Positions 7,543 to 17,068 of a stretch of 64,000 bases of DNA are shown one piece after another. Each line of letters begins with the position of its first letter. Position 1 is the stretch's first letter. The stretch comes from VXNE01 sp965248075 (lineage in GTDB: Bacteria > Pseudomonadota > Gammaproteobacteria > Pseudomonadales > Azotimanducaceae). Location: the NCBI GenBank assembly GCA_965248075.1, contig CBDFIL010000003.1, positions 496,001-560,000 of the forward strand. The letters are read 5' to 3'. Below the pieces are notes generated by a model that did not search any database, was not told where the DNA came from, and saw only the letters and a program-made list of their open reading frames with translations. Both the position numbers and the translations under genes were made by a program.

Positions 7543-10500
7543 GTGGACGCTCGAGCAGCTGTTTCCATCTGTGCCGTCCTGGCATGCATCGCGGGCCACG
7601 GCCAGGATCGCGCCATCCATGTCCCCGAGGACCTGCAGGATTGGCAGGACTGGGTCCTGCACGGGGAAGAACACCGGCGCTGCCCGTTCCTCTACAACAG
7701 TGCCGCCACGACACGGGGCGAGTTCGTTTGCGCCTGGCCAGGGCAGCTTGACCTGTCTGTGACCGCGGTCGGCGGCCGGTTCGAGCAGGCCTGGTCGGTA
7801 CATGGCGACGAGCAATGGGTGCCGTTGCCCGGGAGCGGCAAGGTGTGGCCGCGGGACGTGACGGCGGCACGCAGGGACGTCGAGGTGCTACTGCGTGACG
7901 GCGTGCCATCGATCCGGTTGCAGCCGGGCAGACACGCGGTGCGCGGCACCTTCGCCTGGGACGAACGACCGGCGACGCTCGAGGTGCCGGGCATGAGCGG
8001 CCTGCTGGCGCTCACGGTGGATGGTCAGCGCGTCGCGTTGCCGGTGCGGACGGACCAGGGGCTCTGGCTGGGCGAAGGCAAAGTGCCGGAAGCGGTCCCG
8101 GACGAGCTGTCGACAAAAGCGTTTCGACGCATCGCCGACGATGTGCCCACGCGGCTCGAAACCGTGTTCGAGATCACCGTCGCGGGTACGGTGCGGGAGG
8201 AATTGATCGCACCCGCCCTGCCCGAGGGTTTCGTACCGCTTTCCCTGCAAGGCGAACTTCCCCTGCGGCTGTCGCCCGACGGCGATCTGCAGATCCAGGT
8301 GCGCCCTGGCACCTGGCGGGTCACGCTCAAGGCCCGGGCATCGGGCGTGGCGGACAGCGTCACGCTGCCCCAGGGCGTGAGCAACCTGCCCGACACCGAG
8401 ATCTGGAGTTACCAGGACAATCCGCGATTGCGCGCGACCCTCCCGGAAGCGTCGCGGGCGGTCGATCCGAGCCAGGTGGGTTCGCCGTGGCCCGGCCTGC
8501 CGGCCTTCCGCATCGAGCCCGGGGAGTCGCTGCTGGTGGTGGAACGAAGTCGGGGGCTCGAGGACGCGGGCAACGCTTTGCTCCTCCATCGCGACTTGTG
8601 GCTGGACTTCGACGGAGGCGGTTTCGTGTTCGCCGACTCCCTCTCCGGAACCATGCGGCACGGCTGGCGTCTGGACATGGCGGCACCGTACTCGCTCATG
8701 CACGCCCGGGAGCGGGGCAACACGCTCCTCGTCACCCGCAGGGACGCGCTCGATGGCGTCGAGGTCCGCAACGCCAACCTGGACCTCGAAGCCCTCGGAC
8801 GCATCGAAACGCGCGCGGAAATCCCCGTCGCCGGCTGGCAAACGGACCTGAATGCCGTGCGCGCGACCCTGAACGTTCCCCCGGGACATCGGCTGCTCGC
8901 CGCGGTGGGGGTCGACAATGCGCCGTCGAGTTGGTTCGGACGCTGGCAGTTGCTGCACTTCTTCCTGCTGCTCATCATCACCCTGGCTGCCGCAAGGCTG
9001 TTCGGTCGGATCGCCGGAGTCGTGGCGGGGGTCGCGATAGCGCTCAGCTTCCACGAACCGTTCGCGCCGCTGTGGACGTGGCTGAACCTGCTTGCGGCCG
9101 TGGCCCTGGTGCGGGTCGCCCCGCCCGGGCGGCTACTGGGCGTCGCCAAGGGCTATCGAGTCACTTCCTTCGTGGCGCTGCTGCTGTTCCTGGTGCCCTT
9201 CTCGGTGGGCCAGATCCGCATTGCCGTCTTTCCCCAACTGGAGTCGCCACTGCACCGCCATGAACATGCCCGGACGTGGGGACTGTTCGAGGTGCTTGCC
9301 GGCCGGCCGGCCCCGGAGCTGCCCGTCCGGGCGCAAAGCGAAGACGTTCCGGTGGAGGTCTCGTTCGCGAGGTCCCGAGCGGCCCCGGATTCGGCAGAAC
9401 CGCTCTCCCGCGACGACGACGGCGCGCTTCTGCAGACGGGCCCCGGCAAGCCGGACTGGAACTGGCGGGCCTACTCCCTGTCGTGGAGCGGGCCGGTCGG
9501 CACGGATCGGAACATGCGGTTGGTGATCCTGTCCGACTGGCTGGTCAGTGCGTTGCGCATCGTCACGATCGTCGCGCTGGGCCTCTTCGCTGCGTTGTTC
9601 GCCTTCGACATTGCGAGCCGGCGTTGGCAATGGCGCTTGCCGACCGGGAAGAGCCTGACCGGCACGACGTCCGCCATGCTCCTCGCAAGCGTTCTCGTTG
9701 CCGCTGCACAGGCGTCCGCCGACCCGCCGTCCTCCCAGGTCCTGAACGAACTGAAGAAACGCCTGCTGGCGGCGCCTGCCTGCGCGCCGCGCTGCGCGGA
9801 GATCGTCGAGGCCGAGGTCGAGGTGGCCGAGGAGACCATGACCATCCGCCTCACGGTCCATGCCATGGCAGATGTCGCCGTCCCCATGCCGGGAGCGCCC
9901 GAGGGCTGGCGCCCGCAGCGCATCGTCTCGGGCGAGTCGGCCTTGCCGGCCTTCCGCGATGTCGAGCGCATGCTCTGGGTCCATCTGCCGGCGGGTCGTC
10001 ACAACCTGGTGCTGGCAGGCCCGTTGCCGCCGGGCGACGCGCTGGAGATTCCCTTTCCGGCCCGGCCGCGCGCCATCACGGCGCGCTCCGAGCACTGGCT
10101 CGTGGCCGGCATCCAGAATCGGATCCTGCCGGCAGGTGCACTGAACCTGACTCGTCTGCGGCGGGAGTCCGAAGCCGTAACGGCCGCGTCCCGGGACCCG
10201 AGCCGACTACCCCTTTTCCTGCGCGTCGAGAGGCTGATCCAGGTTGGCCTCGACTGGAGGATCGTCAACGTCGCGAGTCGACTGTCACCGGAGACTGGAG
10301 CCCTGAACGTCGAGGTGCCCCTGCTGACGGAGGAGGCCGTCCTCGACGAGGACGTTGTCGTGGGCCCGGGTGGCGTGGCGGTCTCGATGGAGTCCACGGA
10401 CACTGAATTCGTCTGGCACTCGTCGCTGCAGCGGCAGTCGTCGATGACATTGCGGGCGCCCACGGACCAGCCTTGGCACGAGGTCTGGATGTTCGATGTC

Positions 10501-11556
10501 GGCAGCGAGTGGAACGTGGAGTTCGACGGCGTCCCGGAGAGCCTGCCCGACGAGCGCGGGACCGGGCGCGTCGCGGTATTCCACCCGCGCCCGGGCGAGC
10601 GTCTTGCGGTCTCCGTTTCGCGGCCCGCCGCGGTCGCCGGGAACACGCTGGCGTTCGACCAGATCAACGTCCAGACCGTCGTGGGGGGCCATCAGCGGCG
10701 GTCGGTGATGGCGATCGACTATCGGAGCACGCGGGGAACCGGCCACGTCATTCGCCTGCCGGCAGGAGCTCGGGTGGAAGGGTTGAGGAGCGATGACCGG
10801 CACGAGCCGATCGTCGCGGTGGACGGCGCAATCACGGTGCCGATCCTGCCCGGGGAACATGCCCTGGAGATTGCCTGGAACGAAGCGACGTCGCCGGGCC
10901 TCTTGGTACAAACGCCCGCCATCGAACTCGGTGCGCCATCCAGCAACCTGGTGAGCGAGCTGGCGATGCCGTCGAACCGCTGGCTGCTGTTCGCGCGCGG
11001 TCCGGACCTGGGGCCGGCCGTGCTCTACTGGTCCGAGCTGGTGGCGCTGATCGTGGCGAGCCTCATCCTCGGACGCCTCAGGTGGACGCCGTTGCGGGCC
11101 CACCACTGGCTGCTGCTGGGTCTCGGCTTCAGCACGTCGTCCTGGCTGGCCATGAGCGTGGTGGTCCTCTGGCTCCTGTTACATGGTTCCCGTCGGTCCT
11201 GGAGCGCGAAGATCTCCGCGTCGGCCCATGGCCTCACACAAGTCGGTCTCGGCATCCTGACCCTGGCGGCCTTCGCGGCCATCGTGGCCGGCCTCGGTGT
11301 CGGTCTGCTGGGCAACCCGGACATGCACATCGTGGGATACGAGCCGGCCAGCGAGCTACGCTGGTTCGCGGATCGAACGGATAGCGCGATACCGAGAGCT
11401 TCCGTCTACTCGGTGCCTCTCTGGGTCTACAAGGGGCTGATCCTGGCCTGGGCGCTATGGCTGAGTTTCGCGCTCATCCGCTGGCTGCCCTGGGTGTGGG
11501 AACGCTTCGCGGAAGAGGGCCTCTGGGAGCGGGCCAAGCCGGCGAGCGAGGACTGA
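7543..11556 (+). CDS. Very large membrane protein of unknown function
   Basis: A 1337-residue protein that I cannot place in a named family. Visible architecture: an N-terminal signal-like segment (about 5-20), a beta-rich extracytoplasmic region to about residue 465, four closely spaced membrane helices (about 468-560), a further helix near residue 680, a second large beta-rich region with many Val, Pro and Gly residues, and a C-terminal block of four to five helices (about 1165-1315). Two soluble modules each followed by membrane helices suggest an internal duplication of periplasmic domain plus membrane anchor. It directly follows the cox operon on the same strand but after 300 bp, so co-transcription is doubtful. 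A GGGAGGA ribosome site precedes the start. An IS1380-like element lies 24 bp after its stop codon. Confidence 0.85.
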   Translation: MDARAAVSICAVLACIAGHGQDRAIHVPEDLQDWQDWVLHGEEHRRCPFLYNSAATTRGEFVCAWPGQLDLSVTAVGGRFEQAWSVHGDEQWVPLPGSGKVWPRDVTAARRDVEVLLRDGVPSIRLQPGRHAVRGTFAWDERPATLEVPGMSGLLALTVDGQRVALPVRTDQGLWLGEGKVPEAVPDELSTKAFRRIADDVPTRLETVFEITVAGTVREELIAPALPEGFVPLSLQGELPLRLSPDGDLQIQVRPGTWRVTLKARASGVADSVTLPQGVSNLPDTEIWSYQDNPRLRATLPEASRAVDPSQVGSPWPGLPAFRIEPGESLLVVERSRGLEDAGNALLLHRDLWLDFDGGGFVFADSLSGTMRHGWRLDMAAPYSLMHARERGNTLLVTRRDALDGVEVRNANLDLEALGRIETRAEIPVAGWQTDLNAVRATLNVPPGHRLLAAVGVDNAPSSWFGRWQLLHFFLLLIITLAAARLFGRIAGVVAGVAIALSFHEPFAPLWTWLNLLAAVALVRVAPPGRLLGVAKGYRVTSFVALLLFLVPFSVGQIRIAVFPQLESPLHRHEHARTWGLFEVLAGRPAPELPVRAQSEDVPVEVSFARSRAAPDSAEPLSRDDDGALLQTGPGKPDWNWRAYSLSWSGPVGTDRNMRLVILSDWLVSALRIVTIVALGLFAALFAFDIASRRWQWRLPTGKSLTGTTSAMLLASVLVAAAQASADPPSSQVLNELKKRLLAAPACAPRCAEIVEAEVEVAEETMTIRLTVHAMADVAVPMPGAPEGWRPQRIVSGESALPAFRDVERMLWVHLPAGRHNLVLAGPLPPGDALEIPFPARPRAITARSEHWLVAGIQNRILPAGALNLTRLRRESEAVTAASRDPSRLPLFLRVERLIQVGLDWRIVNVASRLSPETGALNVEVPLLTEEAVLDEDVVVGPGGVAVSMESTDTEFVWHSSLQRQSSMTLRAPTDQPWHEVWMFDVGSEWNVEFDGVPESLPDERGTGRVAVFHPRPGERLAVSVSRPAAVAGNTLAFDQINVQTVVGGHQRRSVMAIDYRSTRGTGHVIRLPAGARVEGLRSDDRHEPIVAVDGAITVPILPGEHALEIAWNEATSPGLLVQTPAIELGAPSSNLVSELAMPSNRWLLFARGPDLGPAVLYWSELVALIVASLILGRLRWTPLRAHHWLLLGLGFSTSSWLAMSVVVLWLLLHGSRRSWSAKISASAHGLTQVGLGILTLAAFAAIVAGLGVGLLGNPDMHIVGYEPASELRWFADRTDSAIPRASVYSVPLWVYKGLILAWALWLSFALIRWLPWVWERFAEEGLWERAKPASED

Positions 11557-11872
11557 CTGCCAGCCCTTCGACGCCCCTAGCCCGCATTTCTCACCAATGC
11601 GACGAATGATGCCCGAACGACGCCGGAACGGACGGCGAATGTATGGGGAATTCGTGATATTGCGTTCACAGCCGGTGGGTTGGCGTGCAAAGGGGCGAAA
11701 AAAGGGGAATTCGGGTGGCGCCAAGGGTCATTGGGGTGCTGACCTGGGCGCCGCCAAGGTTGCCGGACAGGTACAACCGCTGGCGAGATGCCAGTGGCGG
11801 CGAAAAGTCGGAGAACCGAGCGTTGCGTCAACAACGCAATGGCGTAAGCGGAGCGTCGGCACCACCTGGCTT

Positions 11873-13441
11873 TCAGTTTGAGATTGGCGTAAAGGCCCAA
11901 GGTAGCAGTTGATCGATCTCCGAGGCCGGATGGCCATTGGCGATGGCTTCGAGCGTGGCCTTGAGGTAGGCGTGGGGGTTGACCCGATTCATTTTCGCCG
12001 TTTCCACGAGTGAAGCGATGCGGCCCCAGGCCGCGGCGCCTTCGTCATGGCCGGCGAACAGCGCGTTCTTGCGATTCAGCGCCAGCGGTCGGATGGCGTT
12101 CTCCACGACGTTGTTGTCCATCTCCACCCGGCCGTCGGTGAGGAACACCTGCAGCCCGTCCCAATGGTTGCCGATATAGGCCAGCTTCTCGCCCAGGCGC
12201 GACTTGGGCGAGACCCGGGCGCGTTGCTGGCGCAGCCACACTCCGAAGTCCTCGACCAGCGGCGCGGTACGCGCCTGGCGCACGGCGAGCCGGACTTCGG
12301 CGGGTTCACCCCGGATCTCCTTCTCGATGACGTACATCGCCGCGATGCGCCGCAGCCCTTCGGCGGCGACCGCCGAGCGGTGACTGTCCTGGATCTCGCA
12401 CAGCTTGCGCCGGGCGTGGGCCCAACAGAAACAACGGACCACCCCCTTGCCGGGCACCGCCACCACGTTGTAGCCGGCATAGCCGTCGACGTGCAGCTTC
12501 CCTTCGAATCCTCTGAGAAAACCCTCGGCGTGGCGTCCACCGCGACCGGGCGCGTAGAAGAACACCACCCCCGGCGGGTCCGGACCGGCCCAGGGACGCT
12601 CATCGCGGGCCAGCGCCCACAGATACCCCGTCTTGGTCTTGCCCCGGCCCGGATCCAGCACCGGCGCCCGGGTCTCGTCCATGAACAGATGCCCGGACTG
12701 CTTCAGGTGCCAGGCCAGCCGGTCCACCACCGGCATCAGATGAAACGACGCCTTGCCCACCCAGCCGGCGAGCGTGGAGCGGTGCAGGTCCACGCCTGAG
12801 CGGGCGTAGAGCTGCGATTGACGGTAGAGCGGCAAATGGTCCGCGTACTTGGAAATGAGCACCTGGGCCAGCATCGCCTCGGTCGGCAGCCCACCCTCGA
12901 TGAGGTGTGCCGGCGCGGCCGCCTGGACGACACCCTGCTCGCAGGTCCGGCAGGCATACTTCGGGCGCACGGTGACGATGACGCGAAGCGTCGCCGGCAC
13001 AATGTCCAGCCGCTCGCTGCGGTCCTCTCCGATGCGCACCATCTGCCGGCACCCGCAGGGACACTCGGTGCTGTCTGGCTCGATGACCCGCTCGATGCGC
13101 TCAAGGTGCTCCGGCAGCTGCCCGATATTGCGTCGGGCGCGGCGCTTGCCCGTGGGCGGGCTCGGCGGCGCGCTCGGCTCGGTGGCGGCCTGGACCTCGC
13201 CTACCGCCCCTTCCAGATCCTCGAACGCCAGCTGGCGTTCGTCGACACCCAGCTTCTCGGACTTCCTGCCGTAGATGAAGCGCCGCAACTCGCTGATCAG
13301 GTGCTCCATGCGCCGGTTGCTCTCGGTGAGCGACTCGACCCTGGCGCGCAGCGCGTCGTTGGCCGCCAGCTGCTCCACGAATGCCGCCCGGTAGGCCCCT
13401 GGCAGGGGGCTGAGATCGACCGGTTCGGCGCGCGTCTCCAT
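11873..13441 (-). CDS. tnpC: IS66 transposase TnpC
   Basis: The 522-residue catalytic transposase of IS66. Domains in order: an N-terminal coiled coil (about 25-60), a basic linker, a zinc-finger-like region with CPCGCR and CRTCEQ, and the DDE core. Candidate catalytic residues are Asp in LFMDETR, Asp in HVDGYAGYN and Glu in VVENAIRP. The C-terminal tail ends LLPWAFTPISN, the LLPW pattern being common in the family. The protein is full length with no frameshift. Confidence 0.95.
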   Translation of the reverse strand: METRAEPVDLSPLPGAYRAAFVEQLAANDALRARVESLTESNRRMEHLISELRRFIYGRKSEKLGVDERQLAFEDLEGAVGEVQAATEPSAPPSPPTGKRRARRNIGQLPEHLERIERVIEPDSTECPCGCRQMVRIGEDRSERLDIVPATLRVIVTVRPKYACRTCEQGVVQAAAPAHLIEGGLPTEAMLAQVLISKYADHLPLYRQSQLYARSGVDLHRSTLAGWVGKASFHLMPVVDRLAWHLKQSGHLFMDETRAPVLDPGRGKTKTGYLWALARDERPWAGPDPPGVVFFYAPGRGGRHAEGFLRGFEGKLHVDGYAGYNVVAVPGKGVVRCFCWAHARRKLCEIQDSHRSAVAAEGLRRIAAMYVIEKEIRGEPAEVRLAVRQARTAPLVEDFGVWLRQQRARVSPKSRLGEKLAYIGNHWDGLQVFLTDGRVEMDNNVVENAIRPLALNRKNALFAGHDEGAAAWGRIASLVETAKMNRVNPHAYLKATLEAIANGHPASEIDQLLPWAFTPISN

Positions 13442-13507
13442 GGCGCAATAATACCATGGAATCAGTCGCTTAGACCTCGGAAAGAGCCCTGATGACCGGC
13501 TCGGATG

Positions 13508-13858
13508 CTACGCCGCGGTGCGCGGCCGACGCACCTTCGCTGCCCACGTCCGACGCCAGTCCAGACCCTCGAACAACGCCTCGAACTGCGCTCGCGACAG
13601 GCGCATCACCCCATCGTGAATGCCCGGCCACGCAAAGCGGCCCTGCTCCAGACGCTTGTACGCCAGCACCAGGCCCGTACCGTCCCACCACAGCACCTTG
13701 AGCCGGTCGCCGCGCCTGGATCGAAACACGAACGCCACCCCGGAATACGGATCCAGTCCCAGATCGTTCTGCACCACTGCAGCCAGACTGTCGTGCCCCT
13801 TGCGGAAGTCCACCGCCCGCGTCGCCACCACGACCCGCGCGCCCGGCAACGACACCAT
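13508..13858 (-). CDS. tnpB: IS66 accessory protein TnpB
   Basis: A 116-residue TnpB (IS66 Orf2) protein, an accessory factor needed for transposition whose exact role is unclear. The family motifs RAVDFRKGHDSLAAVV and LKVLWWDGTGLVL are clear. The ATG at 13858 overlaps the TGA of tnpA by one base, so the two are translationally coupled. The open frame extends further upstream to 14140 in the antisense shadow of tnpA; the shorter start matches the family length. Confidence 0.93.
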   Translation of the reverse strand: MVSLPGARVVVATRAVDFRKGHDSLAAVVQNDLGLDPYSGVAFVFRSRRGDRLKVLWWDGTGLVLAYKRLEQGRFAWPGIHDGVMRLSRAQFEALFEGLDWRRTWAAKVRRPRTAA

Positions 13859-14217
13859 CACCGCGCCCCCGCCAGCGCCACCGCGATCGCCGCGATCCCC
13901 GCCGCGTCGATCTCCCCCTCCAGCCGAACCGTCACGCCACGCCCTTCGATCGTCGCGTCGGCCCGCCCGCCCGACTCCTGCACCGACACCGGAACGTATG
14001 CAGCCTCCGCCGACCTCAGATCGTCGCGCCGCGCCCGGCTGCGTCTCCTCGACAACTGGCTGGCCGAAACCCCGTGGCGCCGCGCCACCTCGCGCACCGC
14101 CAGTGGCGACGTGAAACTCTCCTCCACAATCCGCTCCCACTCTTCCACCGTTCGCCGCCGTAGCACCCTGCCAGCGCCGACGCCCGTGCCGCCAGCACCC
14201 TTCGAATCACCATCCGA
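13858..14217 (-). CDS. tnpA: IS66 accessory protein TnpA
   Basis: A 119-residue helix-turn-helix protein (IS66 Orf1/TnpA, IS3-type HTH). The segment AVREVARRHGVSASQLSRRR is the predicted recognition HTH near residues 34-53. A GGAGG site lies about seven bases before the ATG at 14217, favouring this start over the in-frame TTG at 14226. First gene of the tnpABC operon. Confidence 0.9.
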   Translation of the reverse strand, partial: SDGDSKGAGGTGVGAGRVLRRRTVEEWERIVEESFTSPLAVREVARRHGVSASQLSRRRSRARRDDLRSAEAAYVPVSVQESGGRADATIEGRGVTVRLEGEIDAAGIAAIAVALAGAR

Positions 14218-15707
14218 CATCCACAAACCCTCCGGTCGACCAGACGGGTATCCAACTTCAAACGCGATATCCAGGGAAAGGTGGGGTCGGCGGACCGCTT
14301 ACGCAATGGCATGGCCTGGAGGTTGTACAGAATCTGTCGGAACAGTGCGGCGCGCGGCCAGGACTCGGAGAAGGACAACTTGATGCGGCGCACGCTGACG
14401 CGCACCCGCACGCCGACCTTGAGCAGCTTGTCGCGAATCGTGCCGCACTGCGCCTTGGCCAGCCGCGTTCCGGCGAGTCCGACGCGACGCAGCGTCTGCA
14501 TCAGCACATAGGCGAACGAGGCGAAGTACAGGCGCAGTTGGTTGGCGTGCATCGTGGCCGTGCTGGTACGGTCGGCGAACAGGTCGAGTTGCTGTTCCTT
14601 GATGCGGTTCTCCATGTCGCCGCGCGCACAGTAGAGCTTCTCGTACAGGGTCTGTTCGTCCATCGCCTCGGTCGCGATGTTGGTCACCACGAAGCGCGGG
14701 TTGGGGCCGAGCGCGGAGTGCTCCACGCGCGCCACCACGCGCCGCGACCGCGACCAACTGCGCGCCGCGTAGCGCAGCGCGTCGAAGCGCCGCGTCGTCT
14801 CGCCCGTCATTTCGGCCATGACGCGCGTCTCGTACAGCGTCGCCGCGACCATGCCCGTCAAGCGCGGGTTGACCGGCAGCCCGAGTACGTAATCCACGCC
14901 GCACGCCTCGCACCACGCCATGAGGTCCTCGCGGCAAAAGCCGCCGTCGCCGCGCACCACGACGCGCGTCGCCGGCCAGCGCGCGCGGATCGACGCGACG
15001 ATCCGGTCGAGTTCCGCAACCGTGCCCGCCGCGCCGTCGACCGACGCCGAGCGCAGCCGCGCGCACAGCAGGTGCTCGCCGCAGAAGACATAGAGCGGCA
15101 GGTAGCAGTAGCTGTCGTAATGACCGTGGAAATGGCGCCCTTCCTGCATACCGTGCAAGGTGTCGTCGGTGGCGTCGACATCCAGCACAATGCGCGCCGG
15201 CGGCGTCTCGTGCGCCTCCAGGAACGTCTCCACCAGCAACCCGTCCATCGCCGCCATGTCCGCCACGATCTTCTTGTAGCGATGCGCCGCGGCGTCCGCC
15301 GCCAGCGTCAGTTCCAACCGGTTCAGCGTGCTCTTGCCAGCCAGCGGCTTGCCGCGGTCCGTCTCCCGCTGGCGACGTGCGCCCACCACATCCTCGCAAT
15401 CGCACAGCAGCGCCAGCAGCCGGTCTCGGCACAACTCGTCGTGATCGTTCAGATCCTCGTACCCCAGACAGATGCCCAGCACGCGCTGCTTCACCAACGT
15501 CTCCACGCGATGCTCGATGCGCCGTGGATCGCGGTGGTCCGAAAAACACTCACCCAGACGCTTCAGTATCCCGACCCGTTCCTCCAACTCCCGCAACGCC
15601 AGCCCGCCGCCGTCCGTCGCAATCTCGCCGCCATCGAAAACACCCACCACCGCGCGCTTTCCAAGACCTCCAAACTTCAGTTGCGATGCGCTACACTCCG
15701 TTCCCAT
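14016..15707 (-). CDS. IS1380-family transposase, last residues replaced by IS66 sequence
   Basis: A DDE transposase of the IS1380 family. Motifs include the N-terminal GGEIATDGGGLALRELEER, LDVDATDD..HG with catalytic Asp, VVVRGDGGFCREDL (second Asp), and a C-terminal YCARGDMENRIKEQQLD segment containing the Glu. IS66 inserted two codons from the native end: rejoining the two flanks gives LQAMPLRC and a stop. The present frame instead reads on into IS66 for about 95 codons to 14016, overlapping tnpA in a different frame. Catalytic residues are untouched, so activity may survive the extended tail. Confidence 0.9.
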   Translation of the reverse strand: MGTECSASQLKFGGLGKRAVVGVFDGGEIATDGGGLALRELEERVGILKRLGECFSDHRDPRRIEHRVETLVKQRVLGICLGYEDLNDHDELCRDRLLALLCDCEDVVGARRQRETDRGKPLAGKSTLNRLELTLAADAAAHRYKKIVADMAAMDGLLVETFLEAHETPPARIVLDVDATDDTLHGMQEGRHFHGHYDSYCYLPLYVFCGEHLLCARLRSASVDGAAGTVAELDRIVASIRARWPATRVVVRGDGGFCREDLMAWCEACGVDYVLGLPVNPRLTGMVAATLYETRVMAEMTGETTRRFDALRYAARSWSRSRRVVARVEHSALGPNPRFVVTNIATEAMDEQTLYEKLYCARGDMENRIKEQQLDLFADRTSTATMHANQLRLYFASFAYVLMQTLRRVGLAGTRLAKAQCGTIRDKLLKVGVRVRVSVRRIKLSFSESWPRAALFRQILYNLQAMPLRKRSADPTFPWISRLKLDTRLVDRRVCGCRMVIRRVLAARASALAGCYGGERWKSGSGLWRRVSRRHWRCARWRGATGFRPASCRGDAAGRGATI

Positions 15708-15802
15708 AAGGCCGCGTCTCCGGTGTCCGTAAATGCTTGTTCCAACATACATTTACGCCCAGAACGCGGCCTTTGTTCAACCCCCTTGGTGAGAAATGCG
15801 GG

Positions 15803-16534
15803 CTAGAGATCCGACTTGAGCGCCGTGTTGGACGCGATGCCGCCCCCGCCGCGCTTGTACTGCTCCCGGCGCTCCTTGCTGAACTTGTCGATCTCGTCCT
15901 TGGGCACGCCGAACGCGATGCCCCGCTCGACGCCCGGACGGGCGCGCACGCGATGCACCCAGTCGACGACCCGGGGCTTGGTGGTGATGTCCACCTTCGC
16001 CCACTTGTACGAACGCACCCAGCACCAGGTGGCGATGTCCGCCACCGTGAACCGATCGCCCGCGAGGTAGGGGTGCCTGGCGAGCTGGTAGTCCAGGACC
16101 GACACCAGCCGCAGCGCTTCCTTGCCGAAGCGTTCCAGCGGGTGGGCTCTCTGTTCGTCGGTCGCGTCGTTGATGTAGCGCGTGTAGGAGAGCTTGTTGC
16201 CGAAGATGGGGCCGATGTTGGCGGCTTGCCAGTACAGCCAGGGAATGACGTCCCAGCGCCGCTCGTCCATCGGGAACAGGCTGGAAGGAAAGCACTCACC
16301 CAGGTACTGCAGGATGGCGCAGCTCTCGATGACGGAGCGGCCGTCGTGCACCAGCGCCGGAATCTTCTGATTCGGATTGATGGTCGTGAAGGCCTCGGAG
16401 AACTGGTCTCCACCGAGGCTCACGGCATGGAAATTGACCTCCGGCAGATCGACTCCCGCCTCCCGGAGTTCCTCGATCATGACGGTGACTTTCCAGCCGT
16501 TGGGCGTGGCTCCGGTGTAGATGTCCAGGCTCAT
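15803..16534 (-). CDS. Glutathione S-transferase family protein
   Basis: A 243-residue cytosolic GST with an N-terminal thioredoxin-like domain (residues about 1-82) and an all-helical C-terminal domain. TPNGWKVTVMIEEL, NPNQKIPALVHDG and VIESCAILQYLGE fit the YfcG/YghU/Ure2p-like subgroup, which has disulfide-bond reductase activity in characterised members. A strong AAGGAGA site precedes the ATG. The stop codon TAG is part of the CTAG target of the adjacent IS1380-like element, so the insertion did not shorten the protein. Confidence 0.9.
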   Translation of the reverse strand: MSLDIYTGATPNGWKVTVMIEELREAGVDLPEVNFHAVSLGGDQFSEAFTTINPNQKIPALVHDGRSVIESCAILQYLGECFPSSLFPMDERRWDVIPWLYWQAANIGPIFGNKLSYTRYINDATDEQRAHPLERFGKEALRLVSVLDYQLARHPYLAGDRFTVADIATWCWVRSYKWAKVDITTKPRVVDWVHRVRARPGVERGIAFGVPKDEIDKFSKERREQYKRGGGGIASNTALKSDL

Positions 16535-16661
16535 GGCAGTCTCCTTTGTCCGTTCGTCGATATCGGGCGCCGTGCCTTTACCGCCCGGCGGGAATCACTG
16601 CGTTGCCTGCGGGGCTGTCCCGCGCCACCCGCCGACGCGGGATGCCGAGGGAGGATCTCCG

Positions 16662-17009
16662 CTACTGCTGCACCACCCAGACATTGCACCAGCCCTTCGT
16701 GGCCACCACCTTGCCCGGAAAGAGCGCGCACGGCCCCCAGCCGTCCTGCTCCTCCGCATTCGCGTAGTGCAGGCAGTTGTCGCAGAACTGTGTCTTGCCC
16801 TCGTCCGTCGCGCGCTTGGGAAACCTGACCGTGTCGACCGCGTTCGCGTCGTGGCTGTAGCCGAACGCGACGGCGATGGGGTCGCTTTCCTCGAGCTTCG
16901 GCGCACCACCTTCGCCGGCGAGCAGATTCAATGCCGGTATGAGCGCGAGTCCTGCGGACGTCGCGGCAATGAAACGGCGGCGGCTGAGTGTGGATTGTCC
17001 TGCCAACAT
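16662..17009 (-). CDS. Tat-exported high-potential iron-sulfur protein (HiPIP)
   Basis: A small periplasmic [4Fe-4S] electron carrier of 115 residues. A twin-arginine signal (SRRRFIA then a hydrophobic stretch) occupies residues 9-31. Cluster ligands are Cys76, Cys79, Cys94 and Cys108, with the HiPIP spacing CxxC-x14-C-x13-C. HiPIPs can donate electrons to terminal oxidases or reaction centres, so it may serve the CuA or cytochrome c domains of the oxidase at 2.8-7.2 kb, though the genes are unlinked. GAGGAAG precedes the ATG. Confidence 0.93.
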   Translation of the reverse strand: MLAGQSTLSRRRFIAATSAGLALIPALNLLAGEGGAPKLEESDPIAVAFGYSHDANAVDTVRFPKRATDEGKTQFCDNCLHYANAEEQDGWGPCALFPGKVVATKGWCNVWVVQQ

Positions 17010-17068
17010 ACTTCCTCATGCATCCTGCGGTAGAAAACGGCAATGATACCGTCTCGACTCCCGCCTGG

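Larger units (their letters stand above)
11845..14302 (-). mobile_element. Complete IS66-family insertion sequence
   Basis: A 2458-bp element with imperfect inverted ends beginning GTAAGCGGAGCGTCGGC (left) and GTAAGCGGTCCGCCGAC (right strand), the GTAA start usual for IS66. The target sequence GCAATGGC occurs at 11837-11844 and again at 14303-14310, a perfect 8-bp duplication, the size known for IS66. It carries tnpA, tnpB and tnpC in the standard order, all intact. Its left 925 bp recur, apparently identical, at 30185-31109. Confidence 0.95.
11581..15802 (-). mobile_element. IS1380-like insertion sequence, interrupted by IS66
   Basis: Ends are CCCGCATTTCTCACCA (left) and TTGGTGAGAAATGCGGG (right), each flanked by CTAG (11577-11580 and 15803-15806), consistent with a 4-bp target duplication. 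Removing the IS66 insertion and its 8-bp duplication leaves 1756 bp, a normal length for the family. The CTAG duplication preserves the TAG stop of the neighbouring glutathione transferase gene. The same ends bound the short elements at 1.1 and 26.9 kb and the fragment at 33.2 kb, making this the likely source of their transposase. Confidence 0.88.
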
